Positions 36,129 to 47,518 of a stretch of 64,000 nucleotides of DNA are shown here, piece by piece. Below the pieces are notes generated by a model, which saw nothing but the letters and a program-made list of their open reading frames with translations, was not told the origin of the DNA and ran no database searches. The DNA comes from Chryseobacterium sp. JV274 (GTDB lineage: Bacteria; Bacteroidota; Bacteroidia; Flavobacteriales; Weeksellaceae). Both the position numbers and the translations under genes were made by a program. The stretch covers positions 1,364,001 through 1,428,000 of the forward strand of contig NZ_LR824569.1 of assembly GCF_903969135.1 (NCBI RefSeq), given 5' to 3'. Each line of letters opens with the position of its first letter. Position 1 is the stretch's first letter.

Positions 36129-37106
36129 TTAAAACTTTCTTTCAATTACATAATCTAACATACTATGTAACGATTTTCTTGCTTCAGAATCCGGAAACTC
36201 ATTGAGGAGATCTTTTGCTTTCTGCTGAAAGTCTTTCATTACCTTAATGGCATATTCCAATCCTCCGGAGTTTTTAACGAATTCTATAAGCTCTTTTACA
36301 CGTTTCGGGTTGTTATTATAACGTTTTATGGTATCGAAATAATACTTTCTATCCTTCTCATCAGCTATTTTCAGGGTATGAATTAAAGGCAGGGTCATTT
36401 TCTGTTCTTTAATATCAATTCCTACAGGCTTTCCAATCACGTTTGAACTTAAATAATCGAAAAGGTCATCTTTGATCTGAAATGCCATTCCTGTAAAGGT
36501 CCCAAAATCCATCATCTTCTTAGCCAAAGCTTCGTCTGCATTATTGGAAAGAACTCCTATTTCACAGCAGGCAGCAATCAGAGTCGCTGTTTTCTGGCGG
36601 ATAATTTCATAATAAACATCTTCAGTAATATCCAGTTTTCTCGCTTTTTCCAGCTGAAGAAGCTCTCCTTCTGACATTTCCCGGATTGTTCTGGAGATTA
36701 CACCAAGCAAGTCATAATCTTTATGATCTGTAGATAATAGTACGGATTTTGACAAAAGATAATCACCTACCAAAACCGCAATTTTATTCTTCCACAAAGC
36801 ATTGATTGAAAAGAAATTACGACGTTTAAAACTTTCATCCACTACATCATCATGTACAAGAGTAGCCGTATGAATCAGCTCGATCATAGACGCACCACGA
36901 TACGTTTTTTCAGTCACTTCACCCACCAGTTTGGCACAGAGAAATACAAACATTGGACGCATCTGTTTTCCTTTGGTGGTAACAATAAAACGGGTTACTT
37001 TATCTAATAAAGCTACTTTACTCTGCATTGATTCATAAAACTTCTGTTCAAAAAGTTTCATTTCATCATTGATCGGTCGTTTAATCTCTTCTACTGTATT
37101 TGCCAC
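36129..37106 (-). CDS. Polyprenyl diphosphate synthase
   Basis: 325 residues. The all-helical prenyltransferase fold is marked by the first Asp-rich motif (HTATLVHDDVVDES, followed by RR) and the second (FQIKDDLFDY), plus KGKQMRPMF near the N-terminus for IPP binding. It elongates allylic diphosphates with IPP, most likely making the long chain of menaquinone. Own promoter at 37144-37177. Confidence 0.93.
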   Translation of the reverse strand: MANTVEEIKRPINDEMKLFEQKFYESMQSKVALLDKVTRFIVTTKGKQMRPMFVFLCAKLVGEVTEKTYRGASMIELIHTATLVHDDVVDESFKRRNFFSINALWKNKIAVLVGDYLLSKSVLLSTDHKDYDLLGVISRTIREMSEGELLQLEKARKLDITEDVYYEIIRQKTATLIAACCEIGVLSNNADEALAKKMMDFGTFTGMAFQIKDDLFDYLSSNVIGKPVGIDIKEQKMTLPLIHTLKIADEKDRKYYFDTIKRYNNNPKRVKELIEFVKNSGGLEYAIKVMKDFQQKAKDLLNEFPDSEARKSLHSMLDYVIERKF

Positions 37107-37143
37107 AATCTGCGAATGCTGGGTGAATAATTATTAATTCTCA

Positions 37144-37177
37144 CAAAGATAATTTTTTTCGCTCAATTTTAAGACAA
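37144..37177 (-). promoter_or_regulatory. Promoter of the polyprenyl synthase gene
   Basis: Leftward TTG (37177-37175), 23-base spacer, TATCTTTG (37151-37144), about 38 bases before the ATG. Confidence 0.6.
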
Positions 37178-37178
37178 A

Positions 37179-38087
37179 TTAATCTTTGAGTTGATCTTTC
37201 GGGATAAAATAAAAAGAGGGTTTTGCAGTTCCCAATGGAGATTTAAATTTTTCTCCGGAAATATAGATTCCGGTTTCATCTACGCTTATTCCTTCAATCT
37301 GAGCTAATGAAAGAGCTGTTCCTAAATAATAATGCTTTGGTTTTTCTTTGAAAAATACTCCGGGCTCTGTTTCAGTAAAGATATCTAAAAAGACTTCCGT
37401 TTTCTTGGTATATCCCACTAAATAAAGCTTTTTATCAAAATAACAAGCATCTGTAACAACAAAACCTGTTTTATAGGTTTCTATTTTTTCTGCCTTTTGC
37501 CGTTCTGAAATCTCTGGATCTACAATATAATGAGAGGTTGCTTTTGCAGCCCATTCTTTAGTAAAGATATGCAGCTTTCCATTCAAATAGATCATGGCTT
37601 CCGCATCAAAATCATTTCTGGTATTTTTGGAAATAAATTCGGTTTGTTCAGGATAATAAAAAAGAATTCTAGATCCGTCTAAAGCTCTTTCTGAACCGGG
37701 AATTTTAATATTAATAGACGTATCAAGACGTTCGTAAGGAACTTTATAAATCATCAGATCTTTCCTTGTTCCCGTATTATTTCCAAAATCTCCGATATAA
37801 AAGTTTTCACCGTCGTTTGCCAAAGCTTCCCAGTCAGTATTAATTAAATTGGTTTTAAGTGTTCGGATAATTTCGCCATTATTTTTATCAATCTCAAAAA
37901 GCTCAGCTGGATTTCCGCTATCATTGAAGGTATATAATTTCCCGTTCAAAATATCCAGCCCTGAAGTTTCATCAATCTTCTCATTCAGATAATTAACTCT
38001 GTATTTTTTTATTTTCAGAAAATCGGTCTGCTGGGAAAATGCAGATTGAGTAATGATAAGGGCAACAATCAGAAAGAATTTTTTCAT
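37179..38087 (-). CDS. Secreted protein, probable beta-propeller
   Basis: 302 residues. Signal peptide 1-18 (ending SAFS). Repeated patterns such as SGLDILNGKLYTFNDSG, WEALANDGENFYIGDFGNN, AEAMIYLNGKLHIFTKEW and GISVDETGIYISGEK suggest blades of a propeller like SdiA-regulated or esterase-like phytase proteins. Catalytic function cannot be assigned. Confidence 0.75.
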   Translation of the reverse strand: MKKFFLIVALIITQSAFSQQTDFLKIKKYRVNYLNEKIDETSGLDILNGKLYTFNDSGNPAELFEIDKNNGEIIRTLKTNLINTDWEALANDGENFYIGDFGNNTGTRKDLMIYKVPYERLDTSINIKIPGSERALDGSRILFYYPEQTEFISKNTRNDFDAEAMIYLNGKLHIFTKEWAAKATSHYIVDPEISERQKAEKIETYKTGFVVTDACYFDKKLYLVGYTKKTEVFLDIFTETEPGVFFKEKPKHYYLGTALSLAQIEGISVDETGIYISGEKFKSPLGTAKPSFYFIPKDQLKD

Positions 38088-38141
38088 AGGACAAAAATAA
38101 GGTTTTATTGCAAGTTGAGGGGTTGGGATCTATACGAACAT

Positions 38142-38209
38142 AGATTCTTACGGAATGGACAAACTAAGCGTTTTATTTCTCCACACACCTTGTCATTCCA
38201 CAGGAATCT
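38142..38209. repeat. Dispersed palindromic element, copy A
   Basis: 68 bases: AGATTCTTACGGAATGGACA ... TGTCATTCCACAGGAATCT, inner part with ACTAAGCG. Ends are complementary. Same family as the copies at 48.6-49.5, 55.2 and 56.9 kb. Confidence 0.75.
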
Positions 38210-38308
38210 GAATATTTTATATAGTCCTTTGAAAAATTCTTGATTTTGTATTGGAGAGTTTAAGGGATTTATTATTTTGTTTATTCACCTTTCTCTCATC
38301 TCAAAATA

Positions 38309-38337
38309 GAAAAACGGGCTGAAATAGCCCGCTTTTC
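38309..38337 (-). terminator. Terminator of the sterol desaturase-like gene
   Basis: Stem with core CGGGCT/AGCCCG, flanked by A and T runs, about 30 bases past the stop codon. Confidence 0.75.
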
Positions 38338-38368
38338 CCTTAGATTTCTATTGATTTTAAAAACAAGT

Positions 38369-39322
38369 TTAAGCAGTTTTCTGCTCTTCCTGAGTTTGCT
38401 GTTGTTCTTTCTTTTTTGCCTGTTTTGCAAAATATTCTTTCTGGTATTGTCTTACCGTTTTTCCGGTTCCGTCATGTCTCCACCCCGGTGAATTGAAAAT
38501 ATAATTGATTCTGTCAGTGAATTTTAATCCTGGCTGTTTGAGATCTTTCCAGATTTTTCTCCATTCATAAAAAAGGACTGTATCTGGTCTGTTATCCGGC
38601 ATTTTGGGATAAATCCCATACTTTACAGGAATATTAGGATCTTCTTTTTGAAAGGTTCCAAATATTTTATCCCAGATGATCAGGCACATTCCCATGTTCT
38701 TATCCAGATATTTTACATTACATGCATGATGAACACGATGGTGGGAAGGAGTGACAAGAATATATTCTAAAAATCCCATACGCTTCACAGTCTGTGTATG
38801 AACCCACGTTCCATATACCTGACCAATGGCATAAGCCACCATAATATGCCACGGATTAAATCCTAAAAATGCAAGTGGTGAAAAATATAAATATCTGTAA
38901 AGCGGCTGTAGTACAGGGCTTCTGAATCCTGTTGTAAGGTTAAAATATTCTGAACTGTGGTGCGTGATATGAACTGCCCAGAATGCTCTGGAACGATGGT
39001 CAACATAATGCAGTACATAATAGGCAAAATCTGTGATTATAAAACAAGCCAGCAGATACCATACACTAAGGTCCCATGAAAAAAGTCTGTGATTGTAGAA
39101 GAAAAACATAACGCCCATGGCAAATGCTTTCATGATAAGGTCCAGACCAAAGTTCATCAATGCCAGATAAACATTGGTAGCAAGATCTTTCCCGCTATAT
39201 AGCTTAGCTTCTGAAACATGGCTGTAAATCATTTCAGCTAAAATAACGGTTGCATGCAACGGGATAGCCCATGCATACACATTTTCCAGCCCATCCTCGC
39301 TCATAAGAAAATCCATCATCAC
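38369..39322 (-). CDS. Sterol desaturase/fatty acid hydroxylase family membrane protein
   Basis: 317 residues, several membrane segments. The di-iron histidine clusters are present: HYVDHRSR, HITHHSSEYFN, and SHHRVHHACN. The C-terminus is a charged KKKEQQQTQEEQ tail. Members hydroxylate or desaturate lipids in the membrane using O2. Substrate not determinable here. Confidence 0.9.
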   Translation of the reverse strand: MMMDFLMSEDGLENVYAWAIPLHATVILAEMIYSHVSEAKLYSGKDLATNVYLALMNFGLDLIMKAFAMGVMFFFYNHRLFSWDLSVWYLLACFIITDFAYYVLHYVDHRSRAFWAVHITHHSSEYFNLTTGFRSPVLQPLYRYLYFSPLAFLGFNPWHIMVAYAIGQVYGTWVHTQTVKRMGFLEYILVTPSHHRVHHACNVKYLDKNMGMCLIIWDKIFGTFQKEDPNIPVKYGIYPKMPDNRPDTVLFYEWRKIWKDLKQPGLKFTDRINYIFNSPGWRHDGTGKTVRQYQKEYFAKQAKKKEQQQTQEEQKTA

Positions 39323-39335
39323 AAAATAATTTGTG

Positions 39336-39343
39336 CAAAGGTA
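39336..39343 (-). promoter_or_regulatory. -7 box for the sterol desaturase-like gene
   Basis: Leftward TACCTTTG, exact TAnnTTTG, 13 bases before the ATG; no TTG seen upstream at the right distance. Confidence 0.4.
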
Positions 39344-39391
39344 GGGCTTTAACCTTTTTTTAAGAAAGTTTTGATTTTTTTTAAGGAAATT

Positions 39392-40426
39392 TTAATCTGT
39401 TGCTTTGTTGGCCAATTGCCCGCAGGCAGCATCAATATCACCTCCACGGCTTCTTCTGACCATTACAGTAACCCCTGCATTTTCAAGCTGACGGATATAG
39501 TTTTCTTCCGCCTGTTTGTTACATTGATCATATTTTCCGTCACCAATCGGGTTGTATTGAATAAGATTTACTTTTGAAGGAACCTGTTTGCAGTATTTGA
39601 TTAAAGCTTTAATATCTTCATCTCCGTCATTGATTCCTTTCCATACACAGTATTCAAAAGTAATGACAGAACCTGTCTTTTGATACCAGTACTGAAGAGA
39701 TTCCATTATATCAGTCAACGGAAATTTATCTGAGAAAGGCATGATCTCGTTACGCTTAGATTCGATAGCTGAGTGAAGGGATAAAGCCAATTTCACACGC
39801 AGTTCATCATCTGCCAGCATTTTGATCATCTTTGGAATACCGGATGTAGAAACGGTAATTCTTCTTGGAGACATTCCCAATCCTTCCGGCTGGGTAATTT
39901 TCCTGATGGCTTCAACGACGTTTTTGTAATTCATCATCGGCTCTCCCATTCCCATAAATACGATATTGGAAAGTGGTCTTTCGAAGTACATTCTACTCTG
40001 GCTGTCAATCAGGGCTACCTGATCTACAATTTCAGCTACTTCAAGGTTTCTCATCCTTTTCAGTTTTGCTGTAGCACAGAATTCGCAGTTTAATGAGCAT
40101 CCTACCTGGGAAGATACACAGGCTGTAGTTCTTGTTTCTGTAGGAATAAGAACAGATTCCACCATCAGCCCGTCATGAAGTTTCACTCCGTTTTTGATGG
40201 TTCCGTCAGTACTTTTTTGAAGAAGATCTACGGAAACAGGATTAATGGTGTATTCTTCGGAAATTTTTTCACGAAGTGATTTCGAAAGATTCGTCATTTC
40301 ATCTATCGAATGGAGATTTTTACTCCATAGCCAGTCATAGACCTGTTTCGCACGAAACGGTTTTTCTCCTAAAGACTCAAAGTAATCTTTAAGCTGGTCC
40401 AGTGATAATATACGGATATCTTTCAT
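39392..40426 (-). CDS. rlmN: 23S rRNA/tRNA adenine-C2 methyltransferase RlmN
   Basis: 344 residues. Radical-SAM cluster Cys in CSLNCEFCATAKL (CxxxCxxC), GMGEPMMNYKNV, RRITVSTSGIPKMI, and the C-terminal MVRRSRGGDIDAACGQLA carrying the second methyl-transfer Cys. It methylates A2503 of 23S rRNA and A37 of some tRNAs. Lies downstream of queA on the same strand, with a four-helix-bundle gene between them inside an inverted repeat. Confidence 0.97.
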   Translation of the reverse strand: MKDIRILSLDQLKDYFESLGEKPFRAKQVYDWLWSKNLHSIDEMTNLSKSLREKISEEYTINPVSVDLLQKSTDGTIKNGVKLHDGLMVESVLIPTETRTTACVSSQVGCSLNCEFCATAKLKRMRNLEVAEIVDQVALIDSQSRMYFERPLSNIVFMGMGEPMMNYKNVVEAIRKITQPEGLGMSPRRITVSTSGIPKMIKMLADDELRVKLALSLHSAIESKRNEIMPFSDKFPLTDIMESLQYWYQKTGSVITFEYCVWKGINDGDEDIKALIKYCKQVPSKVNLIQYNPIGDGKYDQCNKQAEENYIRQLENAGVTVMVRRSRGGDIDAACGQLANKATD

Positions 40427-40432
40427 AATATT

Positions 40433-40840
40433 AAAGAGCCAAGTTAAAAGTAAAAAGTTTTTAAAGTTTAGTATTGTTAGCTATTGCAGCCAAAATGTTT
40501 TTCAATTCGTTACTCTCATTCAATAAAGCTTTAAATTCTTCAGAATCATAACCATCTAATTCTTCTAAAACCCGAAGCCAGAAATTACTTTCTCTTGCTT
40601 CTCTTAAAGCAATTTTCACTTTATTTTTAAAGTCAGCTTTAGAAGATCCAGCTTGGGATTCTTCATAATTAGCACCTATTGAAGTAGCTGATTTTCCAAG
40701 TTGAAATCTTATTAATTTACTTTCAGAATCATTTGGAAGTGTTCTTAAAAATTTAAGACAATTAACTCCAAATGTAAAAGTTCTTATAAGTAAATCATTT
40801 TGTCTCATTTACACTTGTATTACTTTTAACTTGGCTCTTT
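40433..40840. mobile_element. Inverted-repeat-bounded element carrying a four-helix-bundle gene
   Basis: A perfect 21-bp inverted repeat (left 40433-40453, right 40820-40840; core GAGCCAAGTTAAAAG) encloses nothing but the four-helix-bundle gene. The pairing ends sharply at both outer and inner sides. The 408-bp unit fits between queA (stop at 40849) and rlmN (start at 40426). This is the layout of intervening sequences in 23S rRNA genes that carry S23-type proteins. No transposase and no clear target-site duplication are seen. Confidence 0.65.
40461..40808 (-). CDS. Four-helix-bundle (S23/IVP-like) protein
   Basis: 115 residues. Opens LLIRTFTFGVNCLKFLRTLP, then LGKSATSIGANYEESQAGSS, KIALREARESNFWLRVLEEL and a final helix ending LAAIANNTKL. 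These are the signatures of the S23/intervening-sequence protein family, also related to the Avd accessory protein of diversity-generating retroelements. Usually 115-130 residues, so complete. Molecular role not established. Enclosed by the 21-bp inverted repeat. Confidence 0.9.
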   Translation of the reverse strand: MRQNDLLIRTFTFGVNCLKFLRTLPNDSESKLIRFQLGKSATSIGANYEESQAGSSKADFKNKVKIALREARESNFWLRVLEELDGYDSEEFKALLNESNELKNILAAIANNTKL

Positions 40841-40848
40841 TTACTTTT

Positions 40849-41898
40849 TTATAGAATTAACATTGCGTCACCGTAAGAATAGAATTTATACTTTTCTCTT
40901 ACAGCTTCTTCATAAGCCTGCATTACGAAATCTTTTCCAGCAAAGGCAGCAATCATCATAAGCAGTGTAGACTTCGGTGTGTGGAAGTTTGTGATCATTG
41001 AAGTAGCTACTCCGAAATCGTGAGGCGGATAAATGAATTTATTTGTCCATCCGTTGAAAGCAGAGATCTTTTTGTTTGAAGAAACAGAAGTTTCCAATGC
41101 TCTCATTGTTGTAGTACCTACCGCACAAACTCTTCTGTGAGATTCTACTGCTCTGTTGATAAGGTCAGCATTTTTTTCATCGATGATGATCTCTTCAGAT
41201 TCCATTTTGTGCTTAGAAAGATCTTCTACCTCAATCGGGTTGAATGTTCCCAATCCTACGTGAAGTGTTACTTCAGCAAAATTGATTCCTTTGATCTCTA
41301 ATCTCTTCATCAAATGCTTGGAGAAGTGAAGACCTGCTGTAGGTGCAGCAACAGCTCCTTCTATTTTAGCATAGATAGTCTGGTATCTTTCTGCATCTTC
41401 CGGCTCTACTGCTCTTTTGATATACTTTGGAAGTGGAGTTTCTCCCAATTCTTTTAATTTCGTTCTGAATTCGTCGTAAGAACCGTCGAATAAGAATCTT
41501 AATGTTCTTCCTCTTGAAGTGGTGTTATCAATAACTTCTGCTACCAAAGATTCATCTTCAGTGAAGAATAATTTGTTACCAATTCTGATTTTTCTTGCCG
41601 GATCTACCAAAACATCCCAAACTCTGGTTTCTTTATCAAGTTCTCTTAATAAGAAAACTTCAATTTTAGCACCTGTTTTTTCTTTATTTCCGTAAAGACG
41701 AGCAGGGAAAACCTTAGTATTATTGAAGATAAACAAATCATCCTCATCAAAATAATCCACTACATCCTTGAATAATTTGTGCTCGATAGTTTGTGTTTTT
41801 CTATCAAGTACCATTAATCTAGCTTCGTCTCTGTGCTCTGATGGGTGTTCTGCTAATAATTCCGCAGGAAGATCAAAATTAAAATCTGATGTTTTCAT
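40849..41898 (-). CDS. queA: S-adenosylmethionine:tRNA ribosyltransferase-isomerase QueA
   Basis: 349 residues. Family motifs: [20 protein letters not shown] at the N-terminus, [42 protein letters not shown] and the [20 protein letters not shown] end. Transfers the ribosyl part of SAM to preQ1-tRNA in queuosine synthesis. Heads the leftward group ending in rlmN. Confidence 0.97.
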   Translation of the reverse strand: MKTSDFNFDLPAELLAEHPSEHRDEARLMVLDRKTQTIEHKLFKDVVDYFDEDDLFIFNNTKVFPARLYGNKEKTGAKIEVFLLRELDKETRVWDVLVDPARKIRIGNKLFFTEDESLVAEVIDNTTSRGRTLRFLFDGSYDEFRTKLKELGETPLPKYIKRAVEPEDAERYQTIYAKIEGAVAAPTAGLHFSKHLMKRLEIKGINFAEVTLHVGLGTFNPIEVEDLSKHKMESEEIIIDEKNADLINRAVESHRRVCAVGTTTMRALETSVSSNKKISAFNGWTNKFIYPPHDFGVATSMITNFHTPKSTLLMMIAAFAGKDFVMQAYEEAVREKYKFYSYGDAMLIL

Positions 41899-41953
41899 TT
41901 TTTAAATTACGGTTTAAAAATTATTGTAATTACAAGGTGTAATTTTCGGAGTG

Positions 41954-41985
41954 CAAATATACGACATTGAATACCCCTTTGTCAA
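41954..41985 (-). promoter_or_regulatory. Promoter of queA
   Basis: Leftward TTG (41985-41983), 21-base spacer, TATATTTG (41961-41954), about 55 bases upstream of the start. Confidence 0.7.
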
Positions 41986-42047
41986 GTATTATTTACAATG
42001 AAATATAAAACCGTGATTTTACGGGGATTTTTAAGCTTAAAAAGTTC

Positions 42048-42055
42048 TATTTTTG
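42048..42055 (+). promoter_or_regulatory. -7 box for the 42074 gene
   Basis: TATTTTTG, exact TAnnTTTG, 18 bases before the ATG at 42074; this also argues against a TTG start at 42053. Confidence 0.5.
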
Positions 42056-42073
42056 GGAAAATTAAAATTCAGT

Positions 42074-42778
42074 ATGGAGCCAGTAAGCAAAATATACTTC
42101 CTTAATAATCCGTATCCTAACGGACATAAGATCGTCACATTCAACTGGAGTGGACGAATTGATGAGTATGGTTTTATCTGGTTTGATTTTCATTTAAAAA
42201 CTGAAGACTATTATGCCAATGATGATCATGACAGCGAAGAAGAAGACGAAGATTTATCGGACTGGGACTCTAAAGGCGTATGGGGAAACTACCATGCCTG
42301 TACTCTATCGTCAACGTATTGGGGGGAACAAAGAGGAATCAGAATAAACAATCCGGATGAAAAACTGGACTTTGATGCTGTTGTTAAAAAAGATCTTTTC
42401 AGTAACGATCTTCCGTCTGAACAACATTTTGACGATGAGGATCTGGCCTTCAATATTTATCTGCTTGGCCATGACAGCTGTGCAGGTCATAAAATCCGGT
42501 TTTCAGAAACAGACAACAATCAATATGATATTACATGGACCGGCAAGATAGCATTAACCTACGCGGGTGATGATGAGTTTTCCCATGAGTTCAAAGCAGA
42601 GATTTTCAATGCTGAATTTGAAGGATTCCATTATCCTAAAACCTGGTCGGTAGAAAAAGCTGCTGAGGTATTCAAAGCAAAACTTGCCAACTTTGAAGCC
42701 TATGAATTTGTGGATCTGAATCCTAAAAGTAATAAGAGAGAATATAAATTAAACAAAATCAAATCGATAACCGCATAA
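42074..42778 (+). CDS. Hypothetical cytosolic acidic protein
   Basis: ATG at 42074 is chosen over TTG at 42053, which overlaps the -7 box; 234 residues. It is rich in Asp/Glu (DDHDSEEEDEDLSDWDS) and Trp, with a repeated theme: NGHKIVTFNWSGRIDEYG near the start and AGHKIRFSETDNNQYDITWTGKIAL later, suggesting two related beta domains. No named family recognised. The AIM24 gene follows by 25 bases, so they are probably co-transcribed. Confidence 0.72.
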   Translation: MEPVSKIYFLNNPYPNGHKIVTFNWSGRIDEYGFIWFDFHLKTEDYYANDDHDSEEEDEDLSDWDSKGVWGNYHACTLSSTYWGEQRGIRINNPDEKLDFDAVVKKDLFSNDLPSEQHFDDEDLAFNIYLLGHDSCAGHKIRFSETDNNQYDITWTGKIALTYAGDDEFSHEFKAEIFNAEFEGFHYPKTWSVEKAAEVFKAKLANFEAYEFVDLNPKSNKREYKLNKIKSITA

Positions 42779-42803
42779 AATAACCAATCAAAAAATTATC
42801 ATT

Positions 42804-43496
42804 ATGAGTAAATATTCAATTGAAGCCTTTATCAACGAAACAAAAGAAAATCCGCAGCAAAGAGATTATTTTGAGCTGGAAACCAAACATCTTCTGGAAA
42901 TCAACCTAAATAATCAGGCGGTATGGACTAAAAAAGGAAGCATGGTAAGCTATGTGGGAAATATCAATTTTGAAAGACAGGGAATGCTGGCCGGAGGAAT
43001 TGGAAACCTTCTAAAAAAAGCAATCAGTGGTGAAGGAAGTAAGCTTATGAAAGCGGAAGGAACCGGAAAATTGTATGTAGCAGATTCCGGGAAAAAAGTA
43101 CGTATCCTTTATCTGAATAATGAATCAGTATGTGTGAACGGAAATGATGTTCTTGCCCATGAGCAAAGTGTAAACAGTGATATTACTATGCTTAAGAGTA
43201 TTGCAGGAATGATGTCCGGAGGACTTTTCCAGGTGAAACTTTCAGGAACGGGACATATTGCGATTACAACTCACGGAGATCCATTGACTTTACTGGTAAC
43301 TCCTGATACGCCTGTATTTACAGATCCTAATGCCACTGTTGCATGGTCCGGAAATCTGAGCCCGGAACTGAAAACAAATGTTTCTTTCAAAAGCCTTATT
43401 GGCAGAGGAAGTGGTGAAGAGTTTCAGATGAAGTTCTCAGGCCACGGATGGGTATTGATCCAGCCTTACGAAGAAGTTTATTATATGGAAAAATAA
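42804..43496 (+). CDS. AIM24 family protein
   Basis: 230 residues of beta-rich AIM24/TIM-barrel-like DUF124 type: GAGIGNLLKK-like segment (LAGGIGNLLKKAISGEGSKL), YVADSGKKVRILYLNNESVC, the Gly-rich LSGTGHIAITTHG and the closing SGHGWVLIQPYEE. Function in bacteria unknown. Second gene of a two-gene unit with the acidic protein. Confidence 0.85.
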   Translation: MSKYSIEAFINETKENPQQRDYFELETKHLLEINLNNQAVWTKKGSMVSYVGNINFERQGMLAGGIGNLLKKAISGEGSKLMKAEGTGKLYVADSGKKVRILYLNNESVCVNGNDVLAHEQSVNSDITMLKSIAGMMSGGLFQVKLSGTGHIAITTHGDPLTLLVTPDTPVFTDPNATVAWSGNLSPELKTNVSFKSLIGRGSGEEFQMKFSGHGWVLIQPYEEVYYMEK

Positions 43497-43512
43497 AGTC
43501 AGCAAACCTTAG

Positions 43513-43520
43513 TAATTTTG
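43513..43520 (+). promoter_or_regulatory. -7 box for the M61 peptidase gene
   Basis: TAATTTTG, exact TAnnTTTG, 28 bases before the ATG. Confidence 0.5.
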
Positions 43521-43548
43521 TATTTTCGTAGTACTTAAAGCAATAGCA

Positions 43549-45084
43549 ATGAATAGTATTATAAAGCTATTTTTTCTGATCGTTATAATTCCTAATATCA
43601 TTATAGCCCAAAAAACAAAGAATAATTACGAATACAATATAGACCTTCTTCATATGTCCAACGATGAAGTCCGGGTATCTTTTTCGCCCCCAAAGAATGA
43701 TCTTAAACAGGGCAAGTTTATTATTCCCAAACTGGTACCCGGATTTTATCAGGCTATGAATTTCGGACAATATGTTTCTAATTTCACAGCCACCGATAAA
43801 AACGGAAAAAAAATTCTGACCGAACGTCTGGATAAAAACAGCTGGCTGGTACATGATCTGAATCGTGTAAAGAAAATATCCTATCAGGTAGCGGATGGAT
43901 GGGACTCTTTGGAGAAGGAATCCAATGAGGCAAGATCTGCCGGAAGTATGTTTATAAAAGACAGTGTTTCAGTCATCAATTATAATTCTTTAGTGGGATA
44001 TTTTGAAGAAATGAAAGATATTCCTTACCAAATTACCATTACAAGAAACAAGGATTTTTATGCTTCCTCTGCTTTAGATTATCAACAGAAAAATAAAAAC
44101 ACGGATGTAGTTTGGGCAAAAGATTACCGGGAACTGGTAGATTCTCCTGTTCTATATTCGGTTCCAGACACAACGTGGCTCAAGATAGGTCATACTAAAG
44201 TGCTTGTATCATTTTATAATAAAAAGGAAAGACATTATTCCAAAACAATAGCTCATGAAATAGAGAACATTCTGAAAAATCAGCAGGCTTATCTGGGAGG
44301 CACATTACCGGTAAAGAAATATGCATTTCTAATTTATTATGAATCTTCAAATGAGAATGGATTTTTGGGAGATGGTCTGGAACACTCCCACTCTACAGTT
44401 TGCCTGTACAGATCCGGAAGTATGAAATTTCTTCCGAATGCTTTAAACAGAGTGGCTTCTCATGAGTTTTTCCATGTTGTTACTCCTCTCAACATTCATT
44501 CAGGAGAAATTCAGCATTATGATTTCCTGAATCCTGTCATGTCTAAACATCTGTGGCTGTATGAAGGAATGACCGAATATGCTACGATTCATATGCCTAT
44601 CAAACAAAAAATGATCAGCCTGGAAGATTTTGAAAAGAGTTTGGAAGAAAAGATACATGGTATGAAAGAGTTTGACAACACATTATCTTTTACGGAAATG
44701 AGTAAAAATTCTATGGAAAGACAAGATCAGTATATGAACTTTTATATGAAAGGAGCATTACTCGGACTGTGTTTAGATATAAGGCTAAGGGAACTTTCTG
44801 ATGGAAAAAAGGGAACTCAGAACCTGATGCAGATGCTTATGAAAAAATATGGAGAAGGTAAATATTTCAATGATGATGATCTGTTTGATGAAATTACAAA
44901 AATGACTTATCCTGAAATACGCACATTTTTCAGCAACTTTATAGAAGGCACCCAACCTATTCCTTTGAAAGAATATCTGGAAAAAGCAGGTTTCAACTAT
45001 GATGAAATTACCGGAAAGGTAACTTCTCTACCCAATCCCGATTCAAAACAAATAGCTTTAAGAAAAGCATGGATTAATCAATAA
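43549..45084 (+). CDS. Secreted M61 family (glycyl aminopeptidase-like) metallopeptidase
   Basis: 511 residues. Signal peptide about 1-20 (ending NIIIA). The N-terminal beta domain (YEYNIDLLHMSNDEVRVSF) leads to the zinc site HEFFH in ASHEFFHVVTPLN with a downstream Glu in LWLYEGMTEYAT. The family's usual C-terminal PDZ domain is short or missing here: the protein ends soon after EYLEKAGFNYDE. Acts on peptides in the periplasm. Confidence 0.88.
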   Translation: MNSIIKLFFLIVIIPNIIIAQKTKNNYEYNIDLLHMSNDEVRVSFSPPKNDLKQGKFIIPKLVPGFYQAMNFGQYVSNFTATDKNGKKILTERLDKNSWLVHDLNRVKKISYQVADGWDSLEKESNEARSAGSMFIKDSVSVINYNSLVGYFEEMKDIPYQITITRNKDFYASSALDYQQKNKNTDVVWAKDYRELVDSPVLYSVPDTTWLKIGHTKVLVSFYNKKERHYSKTIAHEIENILKNQQAYLGGTLPVKKYAFLIYYESSNENGFLGDGLEHSHSTVCLYRSGSMKFLPNALNRVASHEFFHVVTPLNIHSGEIQHYDFLNPVMSKHLWLYEGMTEYATIHMPIKQKMISLEDFEKSLEEKIHGMKEFDNTLSFTEMSKNSMERQDQYMNFYMKGALLGLCLDIRLRELSDGKKGTQNLMQMLMKKYGEGKYFNDDDLFDEITKMTYPEIRTFFSNFIEGTQPIPLKEYLEKAGFNYDEITGKVTSLPNPDSKQIALRKAWINQ

Positions 45085-45216
45085 ATCTCCGGGATATTCA
45101 CCATATGCTTTAAACTATTAAATTTTTCGACACTCAAACTAATGACCTCTTCAACTCCCTACTATCACAACGTCGGGATTTACAAAAGTTTTTAATATAT
45201 TTAAGAAAAAAAATAG

Positions 45217-47508
<2,292 letters not shown>

Positions 47509-47518
<10 letters not shown>

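Noticed and set aside
42053..42073. TTG start for the acidic protein gene
   Set aside because: It overlaps an exact TAnnTTTG box; ATG at 42074 is the better start.
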